A DNA stretch of 64,000 nt from NCBI RefSeq assembly GCF_020037125.1, contig NZ_JAIQDG010000001.1:620001-684000 (forward strand), given 5' to 3'. This DNA is from Myxococcus sp. RHSTA-1-4 (GTDB taxonomy: Bacteria > Myxococcota > Myxococcia > Myxococcales > Myxococcaceae). The notes under the pieces were generated by a model, which saw only the letters and a program-made list of their open reading frames with translations, did no database searches and was not told the origin of the DNA. The translations under genes and the position numbers were made by a program. Positions 18,691 to 27,456 of this stretch are shown piece after piece; the stretch's first letter is position 1; each line of letters starts with the position of its first letter.

Positions 18691-19449
18691 ATGGTGGACG
18701 CACGAAACTCTCTTATCCTCACCGTCTATGCGCCTGCGCTTATGGGCAATGACGGACGCACCCTTGCTGCCGTCCGCGGCCTGGAGCAGGCACTTCCCGG
18801 CGTGTGCATGGGATGGAGGATTTCCGACGAGGGGCAGCCCATCGCATTGCCACGACGCGACGAGTGGCTTGCTGAGGCTGCGACACGTGGGAAGTTCCCA
18901 ATGCTATGCAATGGTGACGAGCGCGCTCCGGTGACGATCGCCGGGTTGCCGAGACCCGCCCGTCTGAGCCCGAACGGAGAGTCGCAGTTTGAAATCCATG
19001 CGGAGTTGCCGCTGGACGCGACCGTTATCGCGGCGGCAGCGGATGTGCTCGAAGTCCTCGGGGAGGGCGCACACGCGTTCTGGGGACGAGCCACGCCAGG
19101 CGGCGCCGCGTTGGAGATCGCGGAGCAGACGAGCCCTACTCTGGGGGGGCCACCTCGTCCGCCCAGGGGGTTGCCAGCGCTCAAACTCTTCAAGGACATC
19201 CGCGCGCCGGAGACTCCCTACTACCTCGGGTGGCTGAACTACTGGTCGGCCACCACCGCACGGGCCATCGGATTCCCGGACCCTACGCGCGACGCGGAGC
19301 TCCTCTCACGAGCGCGGCGCACGGCAACGGGAGGCTGGATCGTCCGGCTCACGGAGGCGCCGCTCGACCTCGACAACCCCGCCCACCTCGACGCGCTCCT
19401 GCGCGCCTATGAACGCTTCCCGGAGATTGGCGGGCGCGCTGCGCCTTGA
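18691..19449 (+). CDS. DUF5953 protein, candidate immunity protein
   Basis: A 252-residue cytoplasmic protein with no signal or membrane helix, starting at ATG 18691 with zero bases between it and the preceding stop, so translation is coupled to the DUF6310 lipoprotein. Segments such as LPLDATVIAAAADVLE, LGWLNYWSATTARAIGFPD and WIVRLTEAPLDLDNPAHL identify the family I know as DUF5953, which occurs repeatedly beside DUF6310 genes in myxobacteria. Function is not established. Cytoplasmic location and fixed pairing with a nuclease-like lipoprotein make an immunity role the simplest idea. No catalytic motif is obvious. Confidence 0.8.
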   Translation: MVDARNSLILTVYAPALMGNDGRTLAAVRGLEQALPGVCMGWRISDEGQPIALPRRDEWLAEAATRGKFPMLCNGDERAPVTIAGLPRPARLSPNGESQFEIHAELPLDATVIAAAADVLEVLGEGAHAFWGRATPGGAALEIAEQTSPTLGGPPRPPRGLPALKLFKDIRAPETPYYLGWLNYWSATTARAIGFPDPTRDAELLSRARRTATGGWIVRLTEAPLDLDNPAHLDALLRAYERFPEIGGRAAP

Positions 19450-19562
19450 GGCCCGCGCCGTTGTTGGTGTTCACGGCGTAGTGGACGCTTCAGGTAATGC
19501 CTGTTTGTAGCGATGGCCTTCCCGGAGCGAATCCGCTGAGGAGCAGACGCGTCCCCCGGGGC

Positions 19563-20084
19563 TCAGCCCGCGGCTCCAGGCTCGAAGCGCGCGAGGAAGA
19601 CCTTGTACTGCAGCGAGACGAAGTGCGGACGCGGCGCCACCAATCCAGCCCGGGCGAGCATCGCGAACAGGGCGCCATCGGACTCGATGGGGCGCATCAC
19701 CGCGAAGCGCTGGCGCCGGTGCTCCAGCTCGTCCGGGGGGATTCCATACGCCCGCCACCGCCGCAGCTCCACGTTCGTCAGCTCGGGGTCCTTGCCAACG
19801 CGACAACCCAGGACGAGGGGCGCTCCGGGCTTGAGCCGCCGGGTCACCTCTCGCAGCAGCTCGATGCGGGCCTCCTCTCCCTCCACATGGTGCAGGACCC
19901 CCATCATCTGCGCGCCATCGAACGGGGGGCAGGGAGGCAGGGTGTGCAGCTCGCCCACGTGCAGATGCGTGCGCGAGAGCAGTCCCTCGGCCTCCAGACG
20001 CTTGCGGGCGACGGCGAGCATGGCGACAGAGGGGTCCACACCCGTGAAGCGCCAGCCCGGCACGCCGAAGCGTGTGTAGGGCAG
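19563..20084 (-). pseudogene. 5'-truncated copy of a SAM-dependent methyltransferase gene
   Basis: This stretch encodes about 174 residues nearly identical in protein and DNA to the C-terminal part of the methyltransferase at 52402-53133, including the same stop. Similarity begins abruptly at PYTRFGVPGWRFTGVDPS and nothing upstream matches, so the copy lacks the N-terminal third with the glycine-rich SAM-binding motif. It keeps GVDPS and MMGVLHHV. No start codon with a ribosome site is placed to produce it as a functional enzyme. It appears to be a partial duplication that has diverged by scattered substitutions. Bases 20085-20218 between it and the next gene match nothing I recognise. Confidence 0.8.
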
Positions 20085-20218
20085 CTGCATGGCCTTCTTC
20101 GGGGGGCCAGGCTCCTCTGCGGAGCCTACACCGACCCGGGCACGTGGCGACGCGCCAGAGCAGCCCCTCTGTCTGGAGCCAGGCACCGCCCACGGGCCCG
20201 GGCCAGCAGCCGACCACC

Positions 20219-21349
20219 TCAGGGCAGCGTCTTGTACAGGTGGTTGTTCTGCTCGTTGGCCTCGAACACGTCGCCCGAGATGTCCACGGTGGCCCACATG
20301 CTCCCGGGCCAGCAGCCCGGCACACTGCAGGCGTCGCTTGCTGTCTGCGCGCACTCTCCGGGTGCCGGCACCGGAAGCGGCTGGTACGACGGCGTCTGGT
20401 ACGGCCATCCCGTCGCGCGATTGATCAGCCGGACCTCGAAGCGCGTCGTGGACGTCCCCAGCCCCTGGTTGCAGTACGACACGACGTAGGTACTCCCCTG
20501 CCGCCAGACATCCGACACGACCAGGTCCGCCAGCGCGGTGGACGGCGTGAATCGGGCCACCGCGTCGTTGTTGACCTCGCTCCACTCGGAGATGACGTAT
20601 GCGCCGTCCGCGGTGACGCGCACCTCGAGCGTGTCGACGCAGTTGCTTCCCACCGTCGAGCAGGGAATCCCGGGGGTCCAGGCGCAGGTTCCCTGGGCAG
20701 GCACCGCGAAGGTGTCCGCCGTCAGGTGCATCTGCCCCGTCGCGGTGTTGGTGAGTCGCATCGCGAAGGTGGACAAGGTGTCCGCGGTGCCATGGTTGCA
20801 GTACCTCGCATGCAGGTAGGCGCCGGTGCGGACGACCTCCTCCACCACCAGGTCTGGCAGGACGACGTGCTCGCGGAAGCTCACCGTCATCGTGTTGTTG
20901 TATTCGTAGGTCTCCGTCACGTTGCTCGTGTCATCCACCTGGGCCGTCAGCGTGACGAAGTCATTGCACGCGGCCCCCACCAGCCCGCAGCTGAAGCCGC
21001 CCGTCCAGATGCAGGTGCCCGGCGCCGGCACGGAATAGGGATACAGCGGGTTGCTCTGGAAGGACTGGCCGTTGAGCTCGTTCGTCAGCCGCACCGTGAA
21101 GGTGAGCTCCGAGCCGTAGGAGCTCCGGTTGCAGAACTTCACCTTGTAGGAGGTCGAGTCTCGCGAGAGCTCCTCCACCGTCAGGTCCGGCAGGAAGCCC
21201 CGGGTGGCCTGCTCCGCCTCGCCCACCCACGGCGACTCCGGCGCACCGTCCACCGCCCCGCAGCCCGCCTGGAACACCAGCGCCGCCCCCATCAGGAGCG
21301 CACGCATCGCCATCCAGGAACCCAGCCTGTCTTCGCTTCCAATGCGCAT
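20219..21349 (-). CDS. Lipoprotein with three CARDB-like repeats
   Basis: A 376-residue protein. ATG 21349 follows a GAGGGGG ribosome site. A lipoprotein signal ends with lipobox FQAGC near residue 30. Three repeats of about 110 residues follow, each starting with (P/A)DL(T/V)V and containing CNxG or CNRS, TxRLxN, VPAxGxC and a closing NNxxxxxF or ExNEQNN; these are CARDB-type Ig-like adhesion modules. Each repeat has a conserved Cys pair (GTCIWT...GLVGAACNDF), which suggests one disulfide per domain. Likely a surface-displayed binding or structural protein. It is monocistronic and its 197-base upstream region is shared with the divergent cytochrome-like gene. Confidence 0.85.
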   Translation of the reverse strand: MRIGSEDRLGSWMAMRALLMGAALVFQAGCGAVDGAPESPWVGEAEQATRGFLPDLTVEELSRDSTSYKVKFCNRSSYGSELTFTVRLTNELNGQSFQSNPLYPYSVPAPGTCIWTGGFSCGLVGAACNDFVTLTAQVDDTSNVTETYEYNNTMTVSFREHVVLPDLVVEEVVRTGAYLHARYCNHGTADTLSTFAMRLTNTATGQMHLTADTFAVPAQGTCAWTPGIPCSTVGSNCVDTLEVRVTADGAYVISEWSEVNNDAVARFTPSTALADLVVSDVWRQGSTYVVSYCNQGLGTSTTRFEVRLINRATGWPYQTPSYQPLPVPAPGECAQTASDACSVPGCWPGSMWATVDISGDVFEANEQNNHLYKTLP

Positions 21350-21546
21350 GTTTCCCCCTCGGAAAGTGGGCACACCCTAGCGCCGCGGACTGACATCTGG
21401 ATGACAATGCAGCGGTGCTCACGACGACCGGAATCCGGCGCGATTTCCAAGAAATGTTTCATGAGATGTTTCACGACCACGGGCGACACGGACGCACGGA
21501 GAAGGCGATTTGACGTCAAGTGTGTCCCGCCTGGGGCAATGAGGGC

Positions 21547-22041
21547 ATGCGGCCTGCCCTGGCTTCCCTCCCCCGAGGTCCATCCCGCTGGCTCGTGGGG
21601 CTGGGGACCTGGCTGTCCCTGGTGGCCTGTAGCGAAGGAAGCGCGCCCACCACTCCGCCGGAGGATGAGCCTGAGAACCCCCTGCCTCCGCCTCCCGAGG
21701 CCGTCACGTATCCGGAGTCGCTGCTCTGCCCCGAGTCTGCCGGTGCCGACGCCCGCTGTGGCACGCCCTACGTGCAGGCCAACGCGCTCCCCCAGGAGGC
21801 GCTGGCGGCGCGCATCGTCAACGAGCCCCGCATCGCCCGCCCCGTCCCCGGCGGTGAGGACGAGCTCAACGCGCTGCTGCCCGAGCGCTTCTTCGCGCTC
21901 CAGGACGAGGCGCGCAACCGCGCCCAGGCCGTGCAGGAGGCGGCACAGAAGCGCGACGACGCGGCGCTCGCGGAGAGCTTCGGCCGGCTGACGGAGACGT
22001 GCGTGAGCTGCCACTCCGTCTACACGAGCCACCGGAAGTAG
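21547..22041 (+). CDS. Lipoprotein cytochrome c, C-terminal heme site
   Basis: A 164-residue protein. ATG 21547 with GAGGGC just upstream gives a leader with lipobox LVACS. A Pro/Glu-rich linker (about residues 30-55) leads to a helical domain of about 100 residues ending in CVSCH (Cys152 to His156), a covalent heme-binding site eight residues from the C-terminus. A heme motif at the end of a helical domain is typical of class II (cytochrome c'-like) cytochromes. A possible extra Cys pair (LLCPES, DARCGTP) lies mid-protein. Its partner in electron transfer is not evident from neighbours. Confidence 0.82.
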   Translation: MRPALASLPRGPSRWLVGLGTWLSLVACSEGSAPTTPPEDEPENPLPPPPEAVTYPESLLCPESAGADARCGTPYVQANALPQEALAARIVNEPRIARPVPGGEDELNALLPERFFALQDEARNRAQAVQEAAQKRDDAALAESFGRLTETCVSCHSVYTSHRK

Positions 22042-22165
22042 CTCGACCGGCCGGAGCCCGAGGCAACCCAGACCGTGCGTCAAACTCCCTCATCGCCGTA
22101 CGGCCCCTGCCCCCCCAGCGCGGGTTCGCCTCGCGCTGCGCCCCAAGCAGCCCCCTTCTCCGGCT

Positions 22166-23566
22166 TCACGGAGCTTCTCGCGACCAGCCGCCATGTGCGC
22201 GAATTTCCGGCGCGGCTCGCAGCATGCTCACCAGACCTGCGGTCAGCGTCAGCACGGCTCCGATGGCGAGGCCGATGCGCGGCGCAACGTCGATGGGGGT
22301 TCGCATGAACAGCAAGGCCATGACGACAGCGCCAGTCGTCTGGCCCGCCAGCCGCGCGGTGCCTTGCATGCCGCCCGCGGCGCCGCTCCGCGCGCGCGGC
22401 GCCGCGAGAAACATGTTGCGGTTGTTGGGCACCTGGAAGAGCCCGAAACCCGCGCCGCACAACACGACAAACGGGACCAGCGCGAGCGGTGTCCCGGGCA
22501 GCGGCCACAGCGCGGCCGCGGTGAGCCCGAGCGCGAGGCACAGACCGCCCGCCGCGCACAGCCAGGCAGTCGACACGCGGTTGGCGAGACGGCCCGCGAT
22601 GGGCGCCACGATGGCCACGCTCAGCGGCCACGGAGTCATCATCAGCCCGGTGGTCAGGGCATCCTGGCCGAAGCCGTGCTGCAGGTAGAAAGGCAACGCC
22701 ACCAGCGCCGATGCCTGCCCCGCGAAGCAAGCGGCCGAAGCGAGCACCGAGATGCGAAACGAGCGCGCGCGTAGCAGGTCGAGCGGGACCAAGGGGGCGT
22801 CCTTCGGCAGCTCGCGGCGGACCAGCGCCGTCACGGTCAGCGCGGAGGCGGCAAGCACCCCGGCGCCCAGCGCTGGCTTCGCCGGCATGAGCTCCGCGCC
22901 CACGAACAGCGAGCCGAAGGCGCCCGCATTCAGCGCCATGCTGATCGCGTCCGGCTCGCGCGCCGTGCCACGCACCTCGGGGAGTCCGCGCGTGGCGACC
23001 AGCACCGCCACCCCGATGGGGAGGTTGACGGCGAACAGCCAGGACCAGCTCGCGCCCGAAAGCAGCAGCGCGCCGACTGTAGGTCCCGCGGCGGAGGACA
23101 ATGCCACGGTGAGCGCGTTCCATCCGATGGCGGCAGCGAGCTGCTCCTGCTGAACGACGAAGCGCAGAAGCGCGACGCCGAGCGCCATCACAGCCGCGCC
23201 ACCGAGCCCCTGCACGAAACGCGCTGCCACCAGCCAGTGCAGCGAAGGCGCCAGCACACACAGCACGGACGCGCCTGTGAACAGCCCGACACCTGTCGTG
23301 AACACAGGGCGGTAACCGAGGCTCTCGCCGAGCGCGGCGCAAGGCAAGAGCGCCATGACCAGCCCGAGCTGATAGGCGGTGACGACGCGCACCGACACGC
23401 CGGGCGTCACCTGGAACGCGTGAGCGAGCGCGGGCAGCGCCACGTTGGCGGTGGCCGCGGAGAGCACCACGAGCACCATCGCCGCGAGCACGCACGCAAT
23501 CGCGACCACGCGCCGCGGGCCTTGCAGCCCCGAAGCCGCATCGTCCGAGGCCTGCATCACCCTCAT
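22166..23566 (-). CDS. MFS drug/metabolite efflux transporter (DHA2-like)
   Basis: A 466-residue integral membrane protein with about 14 hydrophobic segments. The N-terminal helix contains SAATANVALPALAHAF, the motif typical of the DHA2 (EmrB/QacA) branch, and the loop after helix 2 carries GESLGYRP, a variant of MFS motif A. A motif-C-like glycine-rich stretch (AAGPTVGALLL) is in helix 5. Substrate is unknown; the family exports drugs, dyes or natural products by proton antiport. Its start overlaps the cupin gene stop by four bases (ATGA). Both lie divergent from a LysR regulator that probably controls them. Confidence 0.92.
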   Translation of the reverse strand: MRVMQASDDAASGLQGPRRVVAIACVLAAMVLVVLSAATANVALPALAHAFQVTPGVSVRVVTAYQLGLVMALLPCAALGESLGYRPVFTTGVGLFTGASVLCVLAPSLHWLVAARFVQGLGGAAVMALGVALLRFVVQQEQLAAAIGWNALTVALSSAAGPTVGALLLSGASWSWLFAVNLPIGVAVLVATRGLPEVRGTAREPDAISMALNAGAFGSLFVGAELMPAKPALGAGVLAASALTVTALVRRELPKDAPLVPLDLLRARSFRISVLASAACFAGQASALVALPFYLQHGFGQDALTTGLMMTPWPLSVAIVAPIAGRLANRVSTAWLCAAGGLCLALGLTAAALWPLPGTPLALVPFVVLCGAGFGLFQVPNNRNMFLAAPRARSGAAGGMQGTARLAGQTTGAVVMALLFMRTPIDVAPRIGLAIGAVLTLTAGLVSMLRAAPEIRAHGGWSREAP

Positions 23567-24102
23567 GGCGCCACCGTCCAGACGCCGTCCCGCTCGACGT
23601 AGCGAGTCACGCGTCGCGCGACCAGGTCCTCCTGCTTGAGGTCGCGCTCAGTGAAGCGGAACAGCAGCGCTGGACCGGTCACGCAGCGCGTGTCGTGAAT
23701 ATCTCCCGGCAAGAACAGCCGTGCTTGCCCAGCCCGCAGGAGCGTCTCGTCGCGTTTGACCAGCCGAATGCCCTCCGCGGCTTCGACGCGCGCGTACGTC
23801 GACATCGCGATCTCCCCGCATTGGAGGGCGTAGATCACCCATCCGCGCCCGTGATCATGCGGCGGGCGATAGAGCCCGGCGTGCTCCGTGTGGGCCTGGA
23901 GCACGAAGCCGTGCTTCGCATCGCGGTAGAGCTCCTTGGACGCTGGCGCTTCCTCTCGCAGCGCCGAGAGCCAGCGCTCCGTGGCGGGCGCCTTCACGAG
24001 TTCCTCCAAGTGACGGAGGCCGCTGGCGACCAGGTCGCTGGTGAGCGGTCCCCAGATGGACCGGGTCCGCTGGATGAAGAGTTCAAGGGCGTTGTCAGTC
24101 AT
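23563..24102 (-). CDS. Cupin-fold protein of unknown substrate
   Basis: A 179-residue protein. ATG 24102 follows GGAGG with eight-base spacing; an in-frame start 40 codons upstream would run through the LysR operator and is rejected. The centre contains PPHDHGRGWVIYALQCGE, a cupin motif 1 with two histidines as metal ligands, and later LPGDIHDTRCV as a motif-2-like segment with His. The overall layout is like cysteine-dioxygenase-type cupins, but the reaction cannot be fixed. Genes are arranged cupin then MFS transporter, overlapping by four bases. The pair could modify and export, or respond to, one compound. Confidence 0.8.
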   Translation of the reverse strand: MTDNALELFIQRTRSIWGPLTSDLVASGLRHLEELVKAPATERWLSALREEAPASKELYRDAKHGFVLQAHTEHAGLYRPPHDHGRGWVIYALQCGEIAMSTYARVEAAEGIRLVKRDETLLRAGQARLFLPGDIHDTRCVTGPALLFRFTERDLKQEDLVARRVTRYVERDGVWTVAP

Positions 24103-24175
24103 GCGCTCTGCCTCCGGTTTGGCTCGGATCCACGTGATTCGAGCTTCGATGTCCAAGCTAGGGCGCACGCGTGGG

Positions 24176-24190
24176 TTGCGGAACGCGCAA
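24176..24190. promoter_or_regulatory. LysR box (T-N11-A) in divergent promoter
   Basis: The sequence TTGCGGAACGCGCAA is the core of a perfect inverted repeat GTTGCG-N5-CGCAAC (24175-24191) containing the T-N11-A pattern that LysR regulators bind. It lies 63 bases before the lysR start and 73 bases before the cupin start, the usual position for autorepression and activation of a divergent operon. Confidence 0.65.
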
Positions 24191-24253
24191 CGGTTGCAAG
24201 GTATCCGTGCGTTTGACGCCATGTCGCGCCGCGACCTCTGCTAGGCTCGTCGC

Positions 24254-25216
24254 ATGGCGCTGCCCGACCTGAATCTGCTCGTGACGCTCGATGTACTGCT
24301 CGCGGAGGGCAGCGTCGCCGGCGCGGCGCGACGGCTACGCCTGAGCCCCTCGGCGATGAGCCGGGCGCTCTCGCGCTTGCGGGAGACCCTCGGCGACCCC
24401 TTGTTGGTGCGCGCCGGACGCGGCCTTGTGCCAACCCCGCGTGCACTCGAGCTTCGCGAGCGCGTCAGCCAGCTCGTGCAGAACGCCGAGGCGGTCCTGC
24501 GCCCTGCGGAGACGCTCGACCTCAAGCGATTGGTTCGCACCTTCACGCTGCGCACCAGCGAAGGCTTCGTGGAGAGCTTCGGTCCAGGCCTGATCGCGCG
24601 CAGCGGCGCAGAAGCGCCGGGCGTACAACTGCGCTTCGTGCCCAAGCCCGACAAGGACAGCACGTCTCTGCGCGACGGCACGGTCGATCTGGAGACGGGA
24701 GTCGTCGACAAGGACACGGGCCCCGAGCTCCGTACCCAGGTTCTGTTCCGCGATCGCTTCATCGGCGTCGTGCGCAGCGGACACGCGCTCAGTCGCGCAA
24801 GAATCACTCCGGCGAGCTACGCCGCTGGACGGCATGTCGTGTTCTCGCGGCGCGGCATCGCCAAGGGGCGCATCGACGAGACCCTGGCCACGCTCGGCGT
24901 CGCGCGCGAGGTGGTGACGATAGTCGGGGGGTTCGCCACCGCCATCGCGCTCGCGCGCGCGACCGAGCTCATCGCCACGGTGCCCGAACGTCATACGCAG
25001 AGTCTGCGTGCCGGCATGTTCAGCTTCGCGCTGCCGTTCGCGGCGCCCGAGCTCACCGTCTCGTTGCTTTGGCACCCGCGGCTGGACGCAGATCCTGCCC
25101 ACCGCTGGCTGCGCGACTGCGTTCGCGACGTCGTCGCAACCGGCGGAGTGGCGCCACGTTCGCTCCAACGCTCCGGGGAGGCACGGCGCTCCTCGCGGAC
25201 CAGGCGAAAGGGCTGA
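24254..25216 (+). CDS. LysR family transcriptional regulator
   Basis: A 320-residue protein. Residues about 1-62 form the winged helix-turn-helix, starting MALPDLNLLVTLDVLLAEG with VAGAARRLRLSPSAMSRALSRLR as the recognition helix region. Residues about 90-300 are the periplasmic-binding-protein-like effector domain. Family members usually bind a small molecule and regulate a divergent gene. Here the divergent genes encode a cupin and an MFS transporter, and a LysR box lies between. The C-terminal 25 residues are Arg/Ser-rich and look like an extension. Effector unknown. Confidence 0.93.
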   Translation: MALPDLNLLVTLDVLLAEGSVAGAARRLRLSPSAMSRALSRLRETLGDPLLVRAGRGLVPTPRALELRERVSQLVQNAEAVLRPAETLDLKRLVRTFTLRTSEGFVESFGPGLIARSGAEAPGVQLRFVPKPDKDSTSLRDGTVDLETGVVDKDTGPELRTQVLFRDRFIGVVRSGHALSRARITPASYAAGRHVVFSRRGIAKGRIDETLATLGVAREVVTIVGGFATAIALARATELIATVPERHTQSLRAGMFSFALPFAAPELTVSLLWHPRLDADPAHRWLRDCVRDVVATGGVAPRSLQRSGEARRSSRTRRKG

Positions 25217-25324
25217 GCCACCCCCACCCGGCCTGCGCTACGCAGAGCAGCCCCTGGCGGCCGGCGGGACGTCCGGCACTCGCGGGTTGTTACTCCCTCT
25301 CTCTACTGAGCGTGCGCAAACTCC

Positions 25325-25431
25325 TGCGCCATCATCGGCGCCACCCGCCCGGAGCAGGTGCATGACAACGTGAAGGCCGCGGGCGTGAAGCTGGAGGCGG
25401 CGCTGCTGGGCCGCATCGACTCGGTGCTGTC
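25325..25431 (+). pseudogene. 3' stump of an aldo/keto reductase gene
   Basis: One frame reads CAIIGATRPEQV, then HDNVKAAG, then LLGRIDSVLSS, which is the conserved C-terminal end of aldo/keto reductases (the NADPH-binding GATRPEQ region and last helix). Nothing upstream continues the frame into the rest of the barrel, and the end runs into the IS91-like fragment. About 35 codons remain of an expected 310-340. It is a dead remnant. Confidence 0.7.
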
Positions 25432-25538
25432 CTCCTGCGCAACTCTGCCCAGTCCACTCGCGGTGTCCTCTCCTTCATCCGCTCCTTCCTGGCCGCTGCC
25501 TCAAACCCCGCGCTCCCCTCCTCCGCACCTGCTTGAGG
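25429..25538 (-). mobile_element. IS91-like transposase fragment 1
   Basis: On the minus strand this encodes QAGAEEGSAGFEAAARKERM and KERTPRVDWAELRRRT. The same segment is found at 37187-37305 and 44500-44605 with high DNA identity. It corresponds to a stretch near the C-terminus of IS91-family (Y2/HUH) transposases of the type whose end reads CxRCGGRRRxLAYVKG...LGLPTACA. Only about 110 bp remain and both edges join unrelated gene stumps. Confidence 0.7.
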
Positions 25539-25539
25539 G

Positions 25540-25620
25540 AACTCGATGGCCTTCGTGGCGTCGTTCAGCGCGAGGTACGGCGCGAGGGAGTAATAGCCGT
25601 CGGGAATCGCCTTGGGCACG
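25540..25620 (-). pseudogene. 5' stump of a VOC (glyoxalase-like) family gene
   Basis: The minus strand reads KAIPDGYYSLAPYL followed by ALNDATKAIEF, the typical start of PhnB-like VOC proteins. After about 27 residues the frame passes directly into the IS91-like fragment, so the remaining 100 or so residues with the metal ligands are absent. Non-functional. Bases 25621-25932 upstream hold no convincing gene. Confidence 0.65.
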
Positions 25621-25932
25621 GCTGCTCCTGGGTGTGGGCCCGCTCCATGCGGGGGGCGGGGGATTGCGCGCAACGGGCGTCTGGCTGCAAGGCCGTTCAG
25701 TCTCTCGCGGCAAGGAAATGACACCATGGCGCCCGGCACGGCAGCACGGCTCGCATGGCGTTGGTGGCTCGTTGGGGACGTGAACTCCGTTCGCGACCGC
25801 GCACATCGCACCCCTTCGCGGCGGGGGGCGCGAAGGAGTGCGTTGACCTGAAGGATTGCGCTGACACGCACCTACTCCGGGAGTAGCCTCCTGGCGGGTG
25901 GAGCGAACCGCGCATCTGCTCGCGAGGCACTC

Positions 25933-27342
25933 ATGCAGCTCGGCCATTTGAATCCGGCACGCCTTCCCCCGGGGACAAGGGTGGGGCCTTGGCGCGTGCT
26001 GGAGCGGCGCGGGCTGGGGGCCCACGGAGCCGTCTACCGTGCCATCGGCGCGGAGGCACCCCGCGGCTTCGTGGCCCTCAAGCTGGCCCTGCACCCTCGC
26101 AACGCGCGCTTCGCGCGAGAGGTGGAGCTGCTCTCCCGCCTCCGTCATCCCAACGTCCCACGCCTCGTGGACCATGGCGTCTGGCAACAGTTCCCGTACT
26201 TCGCGATGGAGCTGGTGAACGGCGTGTCGCTGTATGACTGGGCGATGGAGCGCGTGCCCACCTCGCGGCAGGTGCTCCACGTCCTCGCCGGCCTCGCGCG
26301 GGCCCTGGAGGCGACACATTCAGCGGGCGGCGTTCACCGCGACGTGAAGGGCGACAACACGCTCGTCAGAGAGGCCGATGGCCGGGTCTTCCTCACCGAC
26401 TTCAGCTCCGGGCACTACATCGGCGCCGCCACGCTGACGCAACCACCGTTTCCGCCCGGGACGCCGCCCTACCGTTCGCCGGAGGCGTGGCGCTCCGTGC
26501 AGTTGCCCATGCGCGAGCCCATCGTGCCCTACGCCCCCGGGCCGGCGGATGATGTCTTCGCGCTGGGCGTCACCGCGTTCCGGCTCGTGACGGGCGAGTA
26601 CCCATTCCCGCCGGCTCCCGCGCCCCATGCCGGGCCCATGGAGGAAGGCGCGCCTCCGTCCGTGCGAGCGGTCAACGCCCGCTGCTGCGAGGAGTTGAGT
26701 GCGCTGGCGTCCCAGATGCTCGCCGTGAGTCCCGAGGCACGCGGAGGTGCGCGCGAGCTGGCCGAGGCGCTGGAGCACGCCGCGCGCGAGGCGGGGCCGG
26801 AGGCGGATGTGCCCCTCTTCATTCGGGAGGTGTCTCGGCCCGTGGAGGCCAGGGCCGCTCCTCGGCACGTCCAGCATCACGCTCCCAGTCGCTCCAGGTG
26901 GTCCTGGCTCACGGCGGCCAGCGTCGGAGGCGCGCTCGCGCTGGGAGCCGGGTGGATGCTGAGCACGCATCCTGGAGGGGAGGCCGAGACGATGCAGGCT
27001 TCGGCACCCGAGGAGTCCAGGGATGGCGGTACCGTCGCCGTCGGAGACTCGGTGCTGACGGCCCCGGTGCCTCTCAGCCGGGCCCCCTCTGCGTGGTCCA
27101 CCATCGCCGTGGACCTGCCACCCAGGCCCCTCCCAGGACAGCGGCGGCCGGATGCCAACGGCCGCTGCCCCAGGAAGCCGCAGGTGCCCATCAACGGAGG
27201 CTGCTGGATCAAGCTGACCGTGGAGCTGAAGGACTGTGGCGAGGACACCTATGTGTACAAAGGAGCGTGTTACACGCCCGCCTTCCCTCCGGCGCGCCCA
27301 CCCACCTCGAGTCCCACGGGTGGCCTTGAGGACGCCCCATAG
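25933..27342 (+). CDS. Membrane-anchored serine/threonine protein kinase
   Basis: A 469-residue Hanks-type kinase. The kinase domain spans about residues 18-290: glycine loop GLGAHGAVY (28-35), VALK with Lys50, catalytic HRDVKGDN (135-142), and a magnesium loop that reads DFS (156-158) in place of DFG. The APE-like motif is SPEAW. A transmembrane helix lies at about 325-345, followed by an outer segment that is Pro-rich and ends with a Cys-containing region (NGRCPRKPQVPINGGCWIKL, CGEDTYVYKGACY). The layout fits a one-pass receptor kinase, common in myxobacteria. The outer part could sense an extracellular signal or redox state. Activity is likely since Lys, both Asp and Asn are kept. Confidence 0.93.
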   Translation: MQLGHLNPARLPPGTRVGPWRVLERRGLGAHGAVYRAIGAEAPRGFVALKLALHPRNARFAREVELLSRLRHPNVPRLVDHGVWQQFPYFAMELVNGVSLYDWAMERVPTSRQVLHVLAGLARALEATHSAGGVHRDVKGDNTLVREADGRVFLTDFSSGHYIGAATLTQPPFPPGTPPYRSPEAWRSVQLPMREPIVPYAPGPADDVFALGVTAFRLVTGEYPFPPAPAPHAGPMEEGAPPSVRAVNARCCEELSALASQMLAVSPEARGGARELAEALEHAAREAGPEADVPLFIREVSRPVEARAAPRHVQHHAPSRSRWSWLTAASVGGALALGAGWMLSTHPGGEAETMQASAPEESRDGGTVAVGDSVLTAPVPLSRAPSAWSTIAVDLPPRPLPGQRRPDANGRCPRKPQVPINGGCWIKLTVELKDCGEDTYVYKGACYTPAFPPARPPTSSPTGGLEDAP

Positions 27343-27456
27343 TTGAGGGGACTGTTGCTCGAGCATCCGAAATCCGGAACACCCCTGCCCGACGGAACCG
27401 ATTGTCAGTCCGCCACACCCGCGTGAGCTTGAGCCCACCGTCAACCAGGGGGGGAT

